64,000 nucleotides of DNA from positions 1 through 64,000 of the forward strand of contig PDSZ01000009.1 of assembly GCA_002748705.1 (NCBI GenBank), in the 5' to 3' direction. Positions 33,854-43,716 of this stretch are shown one piece after another; within the stretch, counting starts at the first letter, position 1; each line of letters opens with the position of its first letter. The DNA is from Candidatus Fermentibacterota bacterium (lineage in GTDB: Bacteria; Fermentibacterota; Fermentibacteria; Fermentibacterales; Fermentibacteraceae). The position numbers were made by a program, and so were the translations under genes. The notes beneath the pieces are model-generated. The model worked only from the letters and a program-made list of their open reading frames with translations, did no database searches and was not told the DNA's origin.

Positions 33854-36298
33854 TCAATTGCCAAGCACAACCAGTCTGGCAACAGCTGTACTTCCGGCAG
33901 AACTGGCAACTACAGGGTAAATTCCTGCAGGCAGCCTTCTGCCGCTGCTGTCAACAAGGTTGAATGGAACATCCACCTGTCCTGATGAAACCTCGCCGTT
34001 GAATACAGTTCCCATAACTCTGCCTGAAATGTCCAGCACCTGAACAGTAAGCTGGCCTGCTTCAGGCATCTGACACCTGAAAACAGTGGAGGATGAAGCA
34101 GGGTTCATACCGGCAAATCCCATTGAGAATACTGTTTCAGTTTCCTGCTCTTCTGCAGAGAGAGCGCCGTAGGCCCATATCTCAACATCATCAAGATTCC
34201 AGCCGCAGTATTCCCATCCGCTGTCTGTGGTGCCCATGACCCACCTTATCCATACCTGAGGCTGGGTGTCTGCATAGCTGGATATATCGTAAACCTTCAT
34301 ACTCCAATCACTGTCAGTGATTTCATCGCTGCCGTTGGCCCAGATTGTGAACCAGGTCTGCTGATCTGTGGAAATCTGTACAGAAGCATGGTCGTACTGG
34401 CTGCTTTCTACTCCCAGCCATCTCTGGAACCTTAGATGGGTTCCGTAAAGACCTGAGCAGTCAATGGCTCCAGTGGTGAGATACTTCTCATCAAGATCAG
34501 GGGCGTAATCTCCAGCAAGATTATAGCCGCAGACATTATTACCTGTTGCTCCTGAAGCGGGGTCCGGGTTTCCATGGGAACCTCCCATTCCCTTGGGTAC
34601 TCCCCATTCCCACTCAGTATCTGCTGTCCAGCCGGGATCAGAATCCATGTTCCAGCTGTATACCACACCTGCTTCACCTACAACCAGAACAACCTGAAGG
34701 GAAGTGTTACCGGTACCTGTAGTCTCATTTACAAAATCAATGTCAGAAATGTATACACCGTTCTCAAGTGAAGCAGCCTCGCTGTTTATTGAAGCTGTGA
34801 TATTTACAGTCTGGCCGCAGGAAACTGTTCCTGTCAGAGGCCCTGAAAGGTCAAGCCATTGGGCTCCGTCACCTTCAACAGTGTAGGATACTGAACCGGA
34901 ACCCATGTAGATCATGTTCCATGTCTGCGATGAAGGAGTAAACGGACCGCCCTGATCTCCCTGAAACACCATGTCTTCTGAAGGCGTGACAATCAGACCT
35001 GAATCAAAGCCCAGAAGTTTAAGACAGAAGTTGCCTGTGCCTGGATAGGGATTTTCTGACCAGTTCTGGAAATCATGCCATGAGCCGTCATTGTAGTAAC
35101 TCTCTCCTGGTGAAGCAGAGGATTCCACTATTACTCTGGCAGAAGAGCCAAGAAGCACAGGGACATCTGCAGTTCGGTCGTAGGGATACTCACCGCCGGA
35201 AAAACTCATGGTAAAATAAACACTGTCGCCTGCTTCCAGTTCAAAAGGGTTGTTCAGTTCAACTGTATGAAATCCCCTGAATGTGCTCTGAAAATCCTGA
35301 GCGGTTATCAGGTCTGAGAGAACACCACCCTGAAAACTGCCGTAGAAAGAAGCTGAACATGTTTCCTGCTCTTTCGGGGTGAAAAAGGACATTGCGGTAA
35401 TGAAGTGGTCTCCAGGGGCTTCCCAGGCGTTCATGACCATATCTGCTCCGGCAGTGAAAGTATCTCTCCAGCCGTGGTAATCATGGTAGTAGAAATGCTG
35501 ATACTGGAGTCTTTCTGTATTCTGAAAAGATACTGCCCCCATAAATGGTTCACGGCAGCACCATTTGTCCCAGTAGCTTATGTAGAAGAACCCTCCAAAA
35601 CCCCAGCCTTCTCCCCAGCTGTTCTTGCAGATCCATGCGCCAGGCTCCGGAGCCTGTGTTGCTTTGTTGTCGTCCCAGCCGATAATGGCAACAGAGTGAT
35701 TGGGATCCATGGATGAAGAAGGAGGCTGATACTGAATATAATCCTGCATGAATGAACTGTTCACACAGTAACATGTGGCTATGGCACCGTGGGCCATTAT
35801 TGCTTCCTTGACGGGAAGAAGGGAAGCAAGATCGTCCCCTGCGGTGAGCCACTGCACATCCTCCGGATAGTAGTGGTGGTACTCGGGATTTGTCAGGGAA
35901 GGAGGAGTGTAGTAAGACTGGCCGTCAATATCCCTCACAGCTCCCTCACCTCTGGAAAGATAAGCTGTGGCAACCAGATAGTCGCCGCCTTCGTGCGGGG
36001 TAAGACCACCGCTTCCTGAAGGAGGATCCATGTCTGCATTGTACCAGTTGTTGAAGCCGTTCCACCAGTCAAGATGGTATTCAGCCAGATCAGGTTCACC
36101 GATTTCGCCCTGCTCTTCCCAAACACCTGTGACAAGCAGATTCGATTCAATTGAAGCCATTGTTCCGTGGGTCCAGCAGGTGCCTCCCTGCTGACTTTTT
36201 ATCGATGTAACATAGTTCTGGCCTCCTGCATCCCTGAGATCGAACTGTGAAGGGGCGGAAAACTGAATGAATGATGCAATAAGTAACAGAACTGCCAT
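33854..36298 (-). CDS. Secreted papain-family (C1A) cysteine protease with sorting domain
   Basis: An 814-residue exported protease. Signal MAVLLLIASFIQFSA; almost immediately the C1A domain begins, without a long propeptide. Catalytic residues are Cys41 (QQGGTCWTHGTMASIES), His201 (MDPNHSVAIIGWDD) and Asn226 (WICKNSWGEGWGFGGF), with the oxyanion glutamine at Q37. Then come beta-sandwich regions, an MAM/jelly-roll-like domain (residues about 540-720, LRFQRWLGVESSQYDHASV) and a C-terminal sorting domain (MNPASSSTVFRCQMP ... VLDISGRVMG ... LPAGIYPVVASS). ATG 36298 has a GGAGG site. Expected to act at the cell surface or outside, in protein breakdown. Confidence 0.9.
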   Translation of the reverse strand: MAVLLLIASFIQFSAPSQFDLRDAGGQNYVTSIKSQQGGTCWTHGTMASIESNLLVTGVWEEQGEIGEPDLAEYHLDWWNGFNNWYNADMDPPSGSGGLTPHEGGDYLVATAYLSRGEGAVRDIDGQSYYTPPSLTNPEYHHYYPEDVQWLTAGDDLASLLPVKEAIMAHGAIATCYCVNSSFMQDYIQYQPPSSSMDPNHSVAIIGWDDNKATQAPEPGAWICKNSWGEGWGFGGFFYISYWDKWCCREPFMGAVSFQNTERLQYQHFYYHDYHGWRDTFTAGADMVMNAWEAPGDHFITAMSFFTPKEQETCSASFYGSFQGGVLSDLITAQDFQSTFRGFHTVELNNPFELEAGDSVYFTMSFSGGEYPYDRTADVPVLLGSSARVIVESSASPGESYYNDGSWHDFQNWSENPYPGTGNFCLKLLGFDSGLIVTPSEDMVFQGDQGGPFTPSSQTWNMIYMGSGSVSYTVEGDGAQWLDLSGPLTGTVSCGQTVNITASINSEAASLENGVYISDIDFVNETTGTGNTSLQVVLVVGEAGVVYSWNMDSDPGWTADTEWEWGVPKGMGGSHGNPDPASGATGNNVCGYNLAGDYAPDLDEKYLTTGAIDCSGLYGTHLRFQRWLGVESSQYDHASVQISTDQQTWFTIWANGSDEITDSDWSMKVYDISSYADTQPQVWIRWVMGTTDSGWEYCGWNLDDVEIWAYGALSAEEQETETVFSMGFAGMNPASSSTVFRCQMPEAGQLTVQVLDISGRVMGTVFNGEVSSGQVDVPFNLVDSSGRRLPAGIYPVVASSAGSTAVARLVVLGN

Positions 36299-36352
36299 TT
36301 TTGCCTCCTGTTTGATGTTTGCAGGTACTACTGCCTTTTATATACTACAGTT

Positions 36353-37315
36353 ATGAAAATGCTGGTAGCTGTTCCTGCTCTGAACGAAGAGGCTTCCCTT
36401 GAAGCAGTTCTTGCTGAAATTCCCAGGGAGATCTGCGGTGTGAGGGTAAACACACTGGTCGTGGATGACGGTTCAACTGACAGAACCGCTGAAATAGCTT
36501 CTGCTGCCGGAGTCAGTGTTATAAGTCACGGCAGAAACATGGGCCTTGGCGCCGCATTCAGAACCATGACTGGTTTTGCCCGTGAAAACGGTTACCGTTT
36601 CATGGCCACACTGGATGCGGACGGACAGTTCAATCCGTCGGACCTTGAAGAACTCTCAGAAGATGTGATAAGAGGAAAATGCGACTTTACCACTGCAAGC
36701 CGCTTTCTTGATCCTGCCCTTACCCCTGTGATGCCCGATATAAAGAAGTGGGGGAACCGCCGTGTGGCCAGGCTTGTAAGCAATCTCTCCGGAATCACCG
36801 TGAAGGATGCCACATGCGGTTTTCGTGTTTACGGCCCCAGAGCGCTGGATCGTGTTTCATGCTTCAGCAGGTTCACCTATACGCAGGAAGTACTGATTGA
36901 TCTTGCTCGAAAAGGACTTAGAATAAAAGAAATTCCTCTGGTTATTCAGGGAGAAAGGGAACACGGTAAATCCAGAATAGCTTCAAATCTGTGTCGTTAC
37001 GCTCACCTTTCACTGGAGGCAATGTACTCTGTGGCCCATGGTCACTCCCCATGGAGATTTTACGGAAGACCTGCCTTCACTCTGGTTGCTTCAGGGCTTC
37101 TGCTTGACCTGTTTGTTCTTGCCTGGTGGCTGTTTTCAGGGCGAATACACCCCTTTACCGCTTTCGGTATCGGCGGGCTTTTTCTTATCACTTTCGGTAT
37201 ACTCCTTCTGCTCTTTGCTTCAGTGGCGGATATCTCCGCTGCAAACCGTAAGATGCTTGAGGAGATAACTGCCTTCGAGACACAGCGAATAAGGGAAAAA
37301 ACTGAAAGCGACTGA
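36353..37315 (+). CDS. GT2-family glycosyltransferase (dolichol-phosphate mannosyltransferase-like)
   Basis: A 320-residue polyprenyl-phosphate glycosyltransferase. GT-A domain: VAVPALNEEASLEAVL, TLVVDDGSTDRTAEI, NMGLGAAFRTM, and the metal-binding TLDADGQFNPSDL; GNRRVARLVSNLSGITVKD and TYTQEVLIDLARKGLRIKE are typical of DPM1/ArnC-like enzymes. Two hydrophobic segments (about 240-260 and 270-292) anchor it to the inner membrane. It probably transfers a sugar from a nucleotide donor to a lipid carrier for surface-glycan or protein glycosylation. Divergent from the protease gene, with only a 54-base gap. Confidence 0.9.
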   Translation: MKMLVAVPALNEEASLEAVLAEIPREICGVRVNTLVVDDGSTDRTAEIASAAGVSVISHGRNMGLGAAFRTMTGFARENGYRFMATLDADGQFNPSDLEELSEDVIRGKCDFTTASRFLDPALTPVMPDIKKWGNRRVARLVSNLSGITVKDATCGFRVYGPRALDRVSCFSRFTYTQEVLIDLARKGLRIKEIPLVIQGEREHGKSRIASNLCRYAHLSLEAMYSVAHGHSPWRFYGRPAFTLVASGLLLDLFVLAWWLFSGRIHPFTAFGIGGLFLITFGILLLLFASVADISAANRKMLEEITAFETQRIREKTESD

Positions 37316-37320
37316 TACAT

Positions 37321-37458
37321 TTGAATCCTGCTGAAAAAAAGCTGAATGGTATCGGGGAGATACTGCAAAAGCAGGGGAACGCAGTTCTCTCCTTAACAGA
37401 TCAGGAGCTGTATGATTTATGCTGTACTGATAATTCTTGCTGTATTGGTGGTTTATAA
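37321..37458 (+). CDS. Possible small open reading frame overlapping the rhodanese start
   Basis: TTG 37321 to TAA 37458 encodes 45 residues with protein-like composition (NPAEKKLNGIGEILQKQG, then NAVLSLTDQEL). There is no good ribosome site and it overlaps the rhodanese gene by 47 bases in another frame, so the second half is likely fortuitous. It may be the leftover N-terminus of a lost gene. I recognise no family. Confidence 0.2.
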   Translation: MNPAEKKLNGIGEILQKQGNAVLSLTDQELYDLCCTDNSCCIGGL

Positions 37459-37759
37459 GATTATGTTCTCAAGAGCTGATATAACTCGTTCTGAAATGAT
37501 TTCCATGGTGCAGAAAGGCGGAAAGCTGATTGATGTGAGATCGGCAGGAGAGTACCGAGCCGGTCATCTGAGCGGAGCTGTCAATGTACCTGTGGACAGT
37601 CTTCCTGACGGAATCAGCAGCCTGGGTCTTTCCAGTGACACTGTGATTATTCTCTACTGCGCAAGCGGTATGCGTTCAGCCAGCGCCAAGCAGATACTGA
37701 AAAGGGCAGGTTACACCAATGTTCTCAATGGAGGAGCAATGAGGGCACTGGCACAGTAA
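37412..37759 (+). CDS. Membrane-anchored rhodanese-like sulfurtransferase
   Basis: A 115-residue single-domain rhodanese behind an N-terminal membrane segment (IYAVLIILAVLVVYKIMF). Conserved features: KLIDVRSAGEYRAGHLSGAV and the active-site loop YCASGMRSASA with the persulfide-carrying cysteine; GYTNVLNGGA ends the domain. It probably moves sulfane sulfur at the inner membrane. The ATG follows an AGGAG site. It is convergent with the CotH-domain gene, three bases away. Confidence 0.9.
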   Translation: MIYAVLIILAVLVVYKIMFSRADITRSEMISMVQKGGKLIDVRSAGEYRAGHLSGAVNVPVDSLPDGISSLGLSSDTVIILYCASGMRSASAKQILKRAGYTNVLNGGAMRALAQ

Positions 37760-37762
37760 CCT

Positions 37763-40700
37763 TTATCGCAGAACAGTAAACTTGGCGGAAGCCGGAGGCT
37801 GGCCTGAACAACGGGCATGAACAAGGTATACTCCTGAGGGTAGTTTTGCAGTTGACCACTGGAACTGTCGTGTGCCGGGTTCACAGTATCCGTCAAAGAC
37901 AGTTCCGACATGTCGGCCTGCCACATCATAGATGAATATCTGCGCAAATCCTCCGGCAACAGTGGTTTCCAGAAGAATGGCACCGGTGGAACAGGGATTG
38001 GGAGAGGGCCAGCCAAGTCTTACAGGTGTTGAGTAAAAAGATCCGTTGCTGTATCCAGGTGTAGGGGTTTCCAGAACCCTCCACTCTCCTCCGTCAGGGT
38101 ATCTTCCTGTGGAAATATCCGGTGTCTGGGCATCGAAAGCTATATCTTCAAGTGTTGAAAGAGCACCGGAACCTGCAACTGTTCTGCTCAGGGAAAAACT
38201 GCCGCCATCTCCTGAAAGCCTGAAGGGCATATGGTTTCCACCCTTCCAGTCAGCTCCATCTGCCCAGAAGAGCATAAAACCTCTGGCAGGTATCATGGTT
38301 CCCCTGGGAGGAGACCATGGATCGGCAGCGGCAGAATCCGAACCAAAGAAAACAAGAACCCCTGCATCAAGATCGTAAGAAGTTCCGTTATATAACTCAA
38401 TCCAGTCAGATGTTCTGCCCCAGTCATCCTCTATGACAGCATCATTGACCGCCATGAATTCGTTCACGCAAAGACCTGTAAAATGAGACGGATAGAAGAA
38501 AGCGCCCATATCTTTCCTGGAACCGTCAGGGTCATTCATCTCAGGATTACCTGAATTGATGCACGGAGAATTCCACAGCGGGTACCCGTCCACTGTGAGC
38601 ATTGGGTCGCCGGCAGTGTTTCCCTGGCCTGGAATCTGCCCTGAATCAGAGATGGACCATGTTACAGAAAGCACACCTTCACTCTGCAGAATATCCTGAA
38701 CACACCCTTCAAAAACAGAGTTGTCTGTCCAGGCAAAACCGCCTCCCATTCCCGAAGTCTTCTCGTAGGTGTAGAGGCCTTTTTCACAACTGCGAAAGAG
38801 AAGATTATCACCGGTGAAGGAGGCGCCGTCCTTAACTGCAATCCCTATGGGACAATTGCTTATCACAGTGTTATTAACTGTTACCGTTGTTCCGCTTCCG
38901 CTGCCTCCGGTAGGAGCACCGATTGAGAAACCCTTGTCTGTGGAATGAGATACCCTTGTTTCACTTATTGTTACAGAGGAGGCATTCATATCAATGCAGT
39001 CTCCGTCAATATGTGAGACAACGCAATCCTTTACCTCAAACCAGCCATCTCTGCAAAGGTGAAACTCGATTCCGTCCATACTTGAAGCCACTGGATCTGT
39101 AAGCCATGAGAATTCACTTGATGTTATCAGTGCATCTTCTCCATTCTCCATGAAGAACAGCTCACCACGGTTGTGAATAAAACTGCTGGCATTGACAGAA
39201 ACAGTGCCTCTGTGGAGCTTCACGCAGCTCCAGTTGTTCCTGAAAACACTGCCTTGAACTGATACATCACATCGGTGACAGGCAAGGGCGGCAAAGTCTG
39301 ATCCAGGTGCTGAATCATATCCTCTGGCTCCGGAGATCACAGTACAGTCCATGGAGACAGAGCAGTTCTCAGCTCTGATACCTCTCCACCCCTGTGATGA
39401 TGCCTCTGCAATGAGAAAGACAGAGTCTCCTGCCGCCCCCTCAAAGGAGATGTTCCCTAAACTGTTAACAGCGCCGTTCTCTCCGAAAAGAATCGTTACA
39501 CCAGGCTGAACTGTAAGAGATCCTCCAGGGGGAACTGTGATTTCCTCAGGGACATAGTAAGGAGAGAGAGAACTGTAGAGAACAGTTGACTGCCCCAGAG
39601 TCCCTTCAAGAACTGAAGGCTCAACCACTCTGAAAGGATTATATCTGTCAGTTGCCTCTGTTATTCTCCAGCCGGCCTGCTTCTCTGTTTCAACAGTCCA
39701 CCAGTAAAAACCTGGAGGAAGAGGCGGTATTGTGAAAACAGTATCTGTCAGACCGGAGTACACAGCTATGGTATCCGCAGCTCCAAGGCTGTCTCTGACC
39801 CAAACGGTGTACAATGCAGGATTCCCGGCAGGGTCCTGTGTGGGACTCCAGGTTATGTCCAGAGAGCCAGTGGTCAGGGTATCACTCCTGAAAGACCTGA
39901 ACGGGTAGTACTTGATCTGAAACTGAATGGCCAGATCTTCTCTTCTGGATTCCATGTTACTCTTAAGCGAATCCAGCGCAGCAAGAAATCCGTCAGGATC
40001 GGTTCCGTCCAGCTTGTCTCTGGAAACCGCATCAATTAGCTGGTCTGCAAGGGAATCACACCAGAAAGAGAGCTTTTCATCTGTGAGCCAGTTATCGAAA
40101 ACCGACTCCACAGAATCCATGAAAGCTTCTCTGAAGTACGGTACAGTAAGTGTTCTTGCATGAACAGGATTGTCGTACCAGTTATTGTTGGTACAGCCGC
40201 CGTAGGAAATGCCCAGATTGTCGTAAAGAACCTTATCGACATCCCACGGAAGCATTATCCATTTTCCGGAGCCATGCACATCCCTGTATAGATAATAGTT
40301 ATGATAGTAGGTGCTGTTATTGGCAAAAGCTGCGTTAAGAGCAAGCATTCTAACAAGACCTGACTGGCCCCACATGGCAAAGGTGCTGTCCATGAACTCC
40401 TGAAAATCATCAGGAGAGCAGTACTCAATAAGAGAAATAAGCTCCACCAGATCATTCATTCCTGTTCCTGAACCGCTCTTCAGCGACCACAGGGAATCAA
40501 CATCATCATAAATGTTCGTGCAGGCCCCGTCTCGCTGAGCCTTGTACAAAACCCCTTCAGTATCAAGGCCCACTCTTTCAAGGAAGGCTTCATTCACAGG
40601 CTCCAGCTGAACGAACAAACCCAGATACCTGCCGTTGACATACAGTTCCGCATGGGAGACTGTAAAACACGGAAATCCCATATCGTTCAAAACCCTCGAA

Positions 40701-41011
40701 AACAGCCAGGACCTTGCGTAGGAATGATCCAGAAACTCTGCATTGAAGTTCCATGAAGTTCTGCCCTGAAATGGCATATCCGAAGGGAACTCCACACGGT
40801 ATGACTTCTTCCGCTCTCCTCTGGAGGAATCACCTCGAATGCGAATGGTGCATCTGTCAAAGACAACTCCGTCAACTGTTACCTCACAGTCAATGGTGAT
40901 ATTCTCATCCCAGTTATCCATCATGTAATCAAACTGGTCCTGATCACACTGAATATTGAACACCGGAAGAGCTGAAAAGACAAGGAGACCTATGAATGAA
41001 GATAACAACAT
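37763..41011 (-). CDS. Giant secreted CotH-kinase / beta-helix / lamin-tail protein with sorting domain
   Basis: A 1082-residue exported protein with four modules. After a signal peptide (LLSSFIGLLVFSALPVF) comes a CotH protein-kinase-like domain (CTIRIRGDSSRGERKKSYRV, LDHSYARSWLF, NGRYLGLFVQLEPVNEAFL, and the metal-binding WIMLPWDVDKVLYD), residues about 20-370. An FN3-like piece follows (380-455), then a right-handed parallel beta-helix (about 480-830; DCIDMNASSVTISETRVSHS). A lamin-tail domain (VNEFMAVNDAVIED to the 980s) precedes a type IX-like tail (PSPNPCSTGAILLETT ... IYDVAGRHVG ... LPSGVYLVHARC). CotH enzymes phosphorylate spore-coat proteins in Bacillus; here the target would be extracellular and is unknown. 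Behind ackA, with a GGAGG site. Confidence 0.88.
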   Translation of the reverse strand: MLLSSFIGLLVFSALPVFNIQCDQDQFDYMMDNWDENITIDCEVTVDGVVFDRCTIRIRGDSSRGERKKSYRVEFPSDMPFQGRTSWNFNAEFLDHSYARSWLFSRVLNDMGFPCFTVSHAELYVNGRYLGLFVQLEPVNEAFLERVGLDTEGVLYKAQRDGACTNIYDDVDSLWSLKSGSGTGMNDLVELISLIEYCSPDDFQEFMDSTFAMWGQSGLVRMLALNAAFANNSTYYHNYYLYRDVHGSGKWIMLPWDVDKVLYDNLGISYGGCTNNNWYDNPVHARTLTVPYFREAFMDSVESVFDNWLTDEKLSFWCDSLADQLIDAVSRDKLDGTDPDGFLAALDSLKSNMESRREDLAIQFQIKYYPFRSFRSDTLTTGSLDITWSPTQDPAGNPALYTVWVRDSLGAADTIAVYSGLTDTVFTIPPLPPGFYWWTVETEKQAGWRITEATDRYNPFRVVEPSVLEGTLGQSTVLYSSLSPYYVPEEITVPPGGSLTVQPGVTILFGENGAVNSLGNISFEGAAGDSVFLIAEASSQGWRGIRAENCSVSMDCTVISGARGYDSAPGSDFAALACHRCDVSVQGSVFRNNWSCVKLHRGTVSVNASSFIHNRGELFFMENGEDALITSSEFSWLTDPVASSMDGIEFHLCRDGWFEVKDCVVSHIDGDCIDMNASSVTISETRVSHSTDKGFSIGAPTGGSGSGTTVTVNNTVISNCPIGIAVKDGASFTGDNLLFRSCEKGLYTYEKTSGMGGGFAWTDNSVFEGCVQDILQSEGVLSVTWSISDSGQIPGQGNTAGDPMLTVDGYPLWNSPCINSGNPEMNDPDGSRKDMGAFFYPSHFTGLCVNEFMAVNDAVIEDDWGRTSDWIELYNGTSYDLDAGVLVFFGSDSAAADPWSPPRGTMIPARGFMLFWADGADWKGGNHMPFRLSGDGGSFSLSRTVAGSGALSTLEDIAFDAQTPDISTGRYPDGGEWRVLETPTPGYSNGSFYSTPVRLGWPSPNPCSTGAILLETTVAGGFAQIFIYDVAGRHVGTVFDGYCEPGTRQFQWSTAKLPSGVYLVHARCSGQPPASAKFTVLR

Positions 41012-41039
41012 AAAAAAACAGACCTCCTTGCCTGAGTTC

Positions 41040-42233
41040 TTATCGGGAAAGCCTGAGGGTTTCCCTTGCTATCATAAGCTCCTCGTTGGTGGGAATCACA
41101 AGGACTGAAACTCTGCTCTCAGGGGTTGAAACCACCTTGCTTTCTCCCCTGCATTTGTTTGCTTCCCTGTCAAGTTCAACACCAAGAACACCCAGTTTAT
41201 CACAGATGAGTTCTCTAAGTTCCCATCCGTTCTCACCGATACCGGCTGTAAAGACCACGGCATCCAGCCTGCCGAGAGTTACCGCATAGGCTCCTATGTA
41301 CTTACGAACTCTGTCAGCAAACATGTCAAATGCCAGTTGCGCCCTTTTGTCCCGTTCATTCCACATCTTGTCTTCTATGTCACGCATATCCATGGAGATA
41401 CCGCTGACACCAAGAAGCCCGCTTTCCTTGTAAAGCATTTTCTTGATTTCTTCAAGGGAAACACCGTGATTCTCCATCAGTTCTATGAGAATCGCAGGAT
41501 CAACATCACCTGAACGGGTACCCATCATAACACCGCAGAATGTGCCGAATCCCAGACTTGTGTCTATTGATTTTCCGCCTTCTACTGCTGTAAGAGAGGA
41601 GCCGTTGCCAAGGTGACAGGTGATTATATTGAGTTCCTCCAGTGGTTTCTCAAGCATTTCAGCTGTTTTCTGAGAAACAAACTGATGGCTGGTTCCGTGG
41701 AATCCGTACCTTCTGATGCCGTTCTCTTTATAGTACTTGTAGGGAATACCGTAAATGTAGTTCACCTCAGGCATGGTCTGGTGAAAGGCAGTATCGAACA
41801 CAGCAACATTAGGTACTTCAGGGAGCTTTTTCATCGCTGCCCGTATACCCATGATGTTTGCTGGATTGTGAAGAGGAGCAAGTTCGCTTACCTCATCCAG
41901 CCCTTTGAGTATTCCATCATCAATGAGAACGCTTCTTGTGAACCTTTCTCCTCCGTGTACCACCCTGTGACCGCAGGCGCCTATCTGGTCAAGTGATTTC
42001 AGGGCGCCCTTTTCAGGATCAGCGATGATGTCCAGAACCATTCCAAGCCCTGTCTCATGATCAGGCACAGGTCTGCTGATTTCAGTCTTCTGACCTCGGC
42101 ACTTGTATTTCATTCGTCCCTGCTCCATACCGATTCGTTCAATCAGACCGGAGGCCAGGGTTTCCTCTGCTTCGCTGTCAATGACCTGAAACTTGATAGA
42201 TGAACTTCCGCTGTTGATAACCAGTATCTTCAT
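41040..42233 (-). CDS. ackA: Acetate kinase
   Basis: A 397-residue cytoplasmic kinase forming ATP from acetyl phosphate. N-terminal KILVINSGSSSIKFQVID, VFDTAFHQTMPE, RRYGFHGTSHQFVSQ, NIITCHLGNGSSLTAVEGG, and VFTAGIGENGWELRE are all diagnostic, and the length is standard. No phosphotransacetylase gene is adjacent. It points to acetate-producing fermentation. It lies upstream of the CotH-domain gene (28-base gap), which may be fortuitous co-transcription. Confidence 0.98.
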   Translation of the reverse strand: MKILVINSGSSSIKFQVIDSEAEETLASGLIERIGMEQGRMKYKCRGQKTEISRPVPDHETGLGMVLDIIADPEKGALKSLDQIGACGHRVVHGGERFTRSVLIDDGILKGLDEVSELAPLHNPANIMGIRAAMKKLPEVPNVAVFDTAFHQTMPEVNYIYGIPYKYYKENGIRRYGFHGTSHQFVSQKTAEMLEKPLEELNIITCHLGNGSSLTAVEGGKSIDTSLGFGTFCGVMMGTRSGDVDPAILIELMENHGVSLEEIKKMLYKESGLLGVSGISMDMRDIEDKMWNERDKRAQLAFDMFADRVRKYIGAYAVTLGRLDAVVFTAGIGENGWELRELICDKLGVLGVELDREANKCRGESKVVSTPESRVSVLVIPTNEELMIARETLRLSR

Positions 42234-42306
42234 TTCAGCCTCTTAATCTATGGAAAAATGATTATTGAATAACGCAGCAGGAACATAGCTTATTTCACAG
42301 CGGCTT

Positions 42307-43716
42307 TCAACCTTTGGAAGGCTCTTTTTCCTTCAGCGTTTCCATGAGAGCAAAAAGAAAGGCCCAGAGACATGAAAACCTGTAATTAGTTATAAGCGAA
42401 CTTGATAAGGCAGCAACGGTCAATGCGGTAAATGATGCTGTAAGCCAAAGAGCCAGAAGGATGACGGTTTTGGAAACAGAAGAGAGAACAAGTCTGAAAC
42501 TGTCTGCTATTCCCCTTGCGTAAAGGAGAGCGAGAAGTACCATTCCCAATAGTCCTGAGTTCAGAAGAATCTGAAAGAAACTGCCGTCCACATATGGTAT
42601 GGATACAACTGAAAGCAGGTCAGGTCTGAAATACATTATCTCATACCCGTAGCCTGTACCCAAAAGCATTGTAAAAGGTGACGACTGGAGAGTTCTCAGT
42701 ATCTCCCACCAGGAGAGAAATCTGGCCCAGAGGGAAACATCACCGGCAAAACCGCCGTCAGCGGTACCGCTCCTTGCAGCCACATCAGCTGCAGACAGAA
42801 GACCGGCAGCGGAGACAAATGCTATGGAACCTGCGGCGAAGACCGCCACAAGGAGTATTCTGGACACCATGGGCGCCAGTCTGCCGCCTCGAAAGCCTGT
42901 TCTGCTAAAATCAGCAATGAAAGATATCATAAATCCGGTGGCCACAGCTACCCAAAGCGCTCTGGACTGCCCGAGAAGAAGAGAGGCGCCCATTATCAGC
43001 ACCGCTGCAGCTCCAGGGAGCACCGGAACCTTGTTTTCTTTCTTCCACAGGGCAATACCCACAAGAAAGAGTCCGAGCATTGTCACATTGATTTCTCTGG
43101 AGGTTACTCTCAAACCTGTTGTTGCCCTGACATATACCCCTTCTCCACCGACAAAGCCCTTTGCAATAACCCAGAGACCGGCAATAAGGGATGCCGCTGC
43201 GAAAGCTGCCGTGAGAAGCTTTATGTTTCTTTGTTTTCTCAGTAACCACATGCAGGGAAAGAAAAAGAGATAACCTGCCATTGATTTGAGGAAGAGAATT
43301 ACCGTCTCAGGCTCGTATCCGCCTGCCAGCCCCCTTATAAAGGCAATGACAGAGAGAATCATCAGCAGTTTAATTACAGCTCCTGAAAAGGTTCGTCGGT
43401 AACCGCCTTCTCCGTCTGCCAGTGCAAAGAACCAGAGCATAAACACCCAGAGCATCAGAGCTGTATCAGGAGTTACTGCCAGGGGTCCTGCATAAACCCT
43501 CATTGAAGATAAGAAAACAGTGGTGAATCCCACCTGAACAAGAAAGAGCAGAGCTGTCGTCTCCGCAGCATAACCCATTATCATGAATGCAGTTATAAGA
43601 AAGGCTGCAATTGCTCCTGCCAGAGGAAGGGTTTCTGTGACTATCCCTGCTGCTGCAATTACAGAAATAACAGCAAGCCCTGCAACCGTAAGCCCTGGTT
43701 TCTTCTCAGATTTCAA
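42307..43716 (-). CDS. O-antigen ligase/polymerase-like membrane protein
   Basis: About 469 residues with 11-12 hydrophobic segments and a large periplasmic loop (residues about 320-390), the plan of the Wzy/WaaL family; LLLGQSRALWVAVATGFMI and LLGTGYGYEIMYF are typical family stretches (the R in SRALW is usually needed). The longest frame reaches back to 43833, deep into the upstream GAF gene, and its extra N-terminus looks non-coding. TTG 43716, overlapping the GAF stop, starts the sensible KSEKKPGLTVAGLAVIS; the ribosome site is weak. It probably joins or polymerises surface glycans. Confidence 0.75.
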   Translation of the reverse strand: MKSEKKPGLTVAGLAVISVIAAAGIVTETLPLAGAIAAFLITAFMIMGYAAETTALLFLVQVGFTTVFLSSMRVYAGPLAVTPDTALMLWVFMLWFFALADGEGGYRRTFSGAVIKLLMILSVIAFIRGLAGGYEPETVILFLKSMAGYLFFFPCMWLLRKQRNIKLLTAAFAAASLIAGLWVIAKGFVGGEGVYVRATTGLRVTSREINVTMLGLFLVGIALWKKENKVPVLPGAAAVLIMGASLLLGQSRALWVAVATGFMISFIADFSRTGFRGGRLAPMVSRILLVAVFAAGSIAFVSAAGLLSAADVAARSGTADGGFAGDVSLWARFLSWWEILRTLQSSPFTMLLGTGYGYEIMYFRPDLLSVVSIPYVDGSFFQILLNSGLLGMVLLALLYARGIADSFRLVLSSVSKTVILLALWLTASFTALTVAALSSSLITNYRFSCLWAFLFALMETLKEKEPSKG

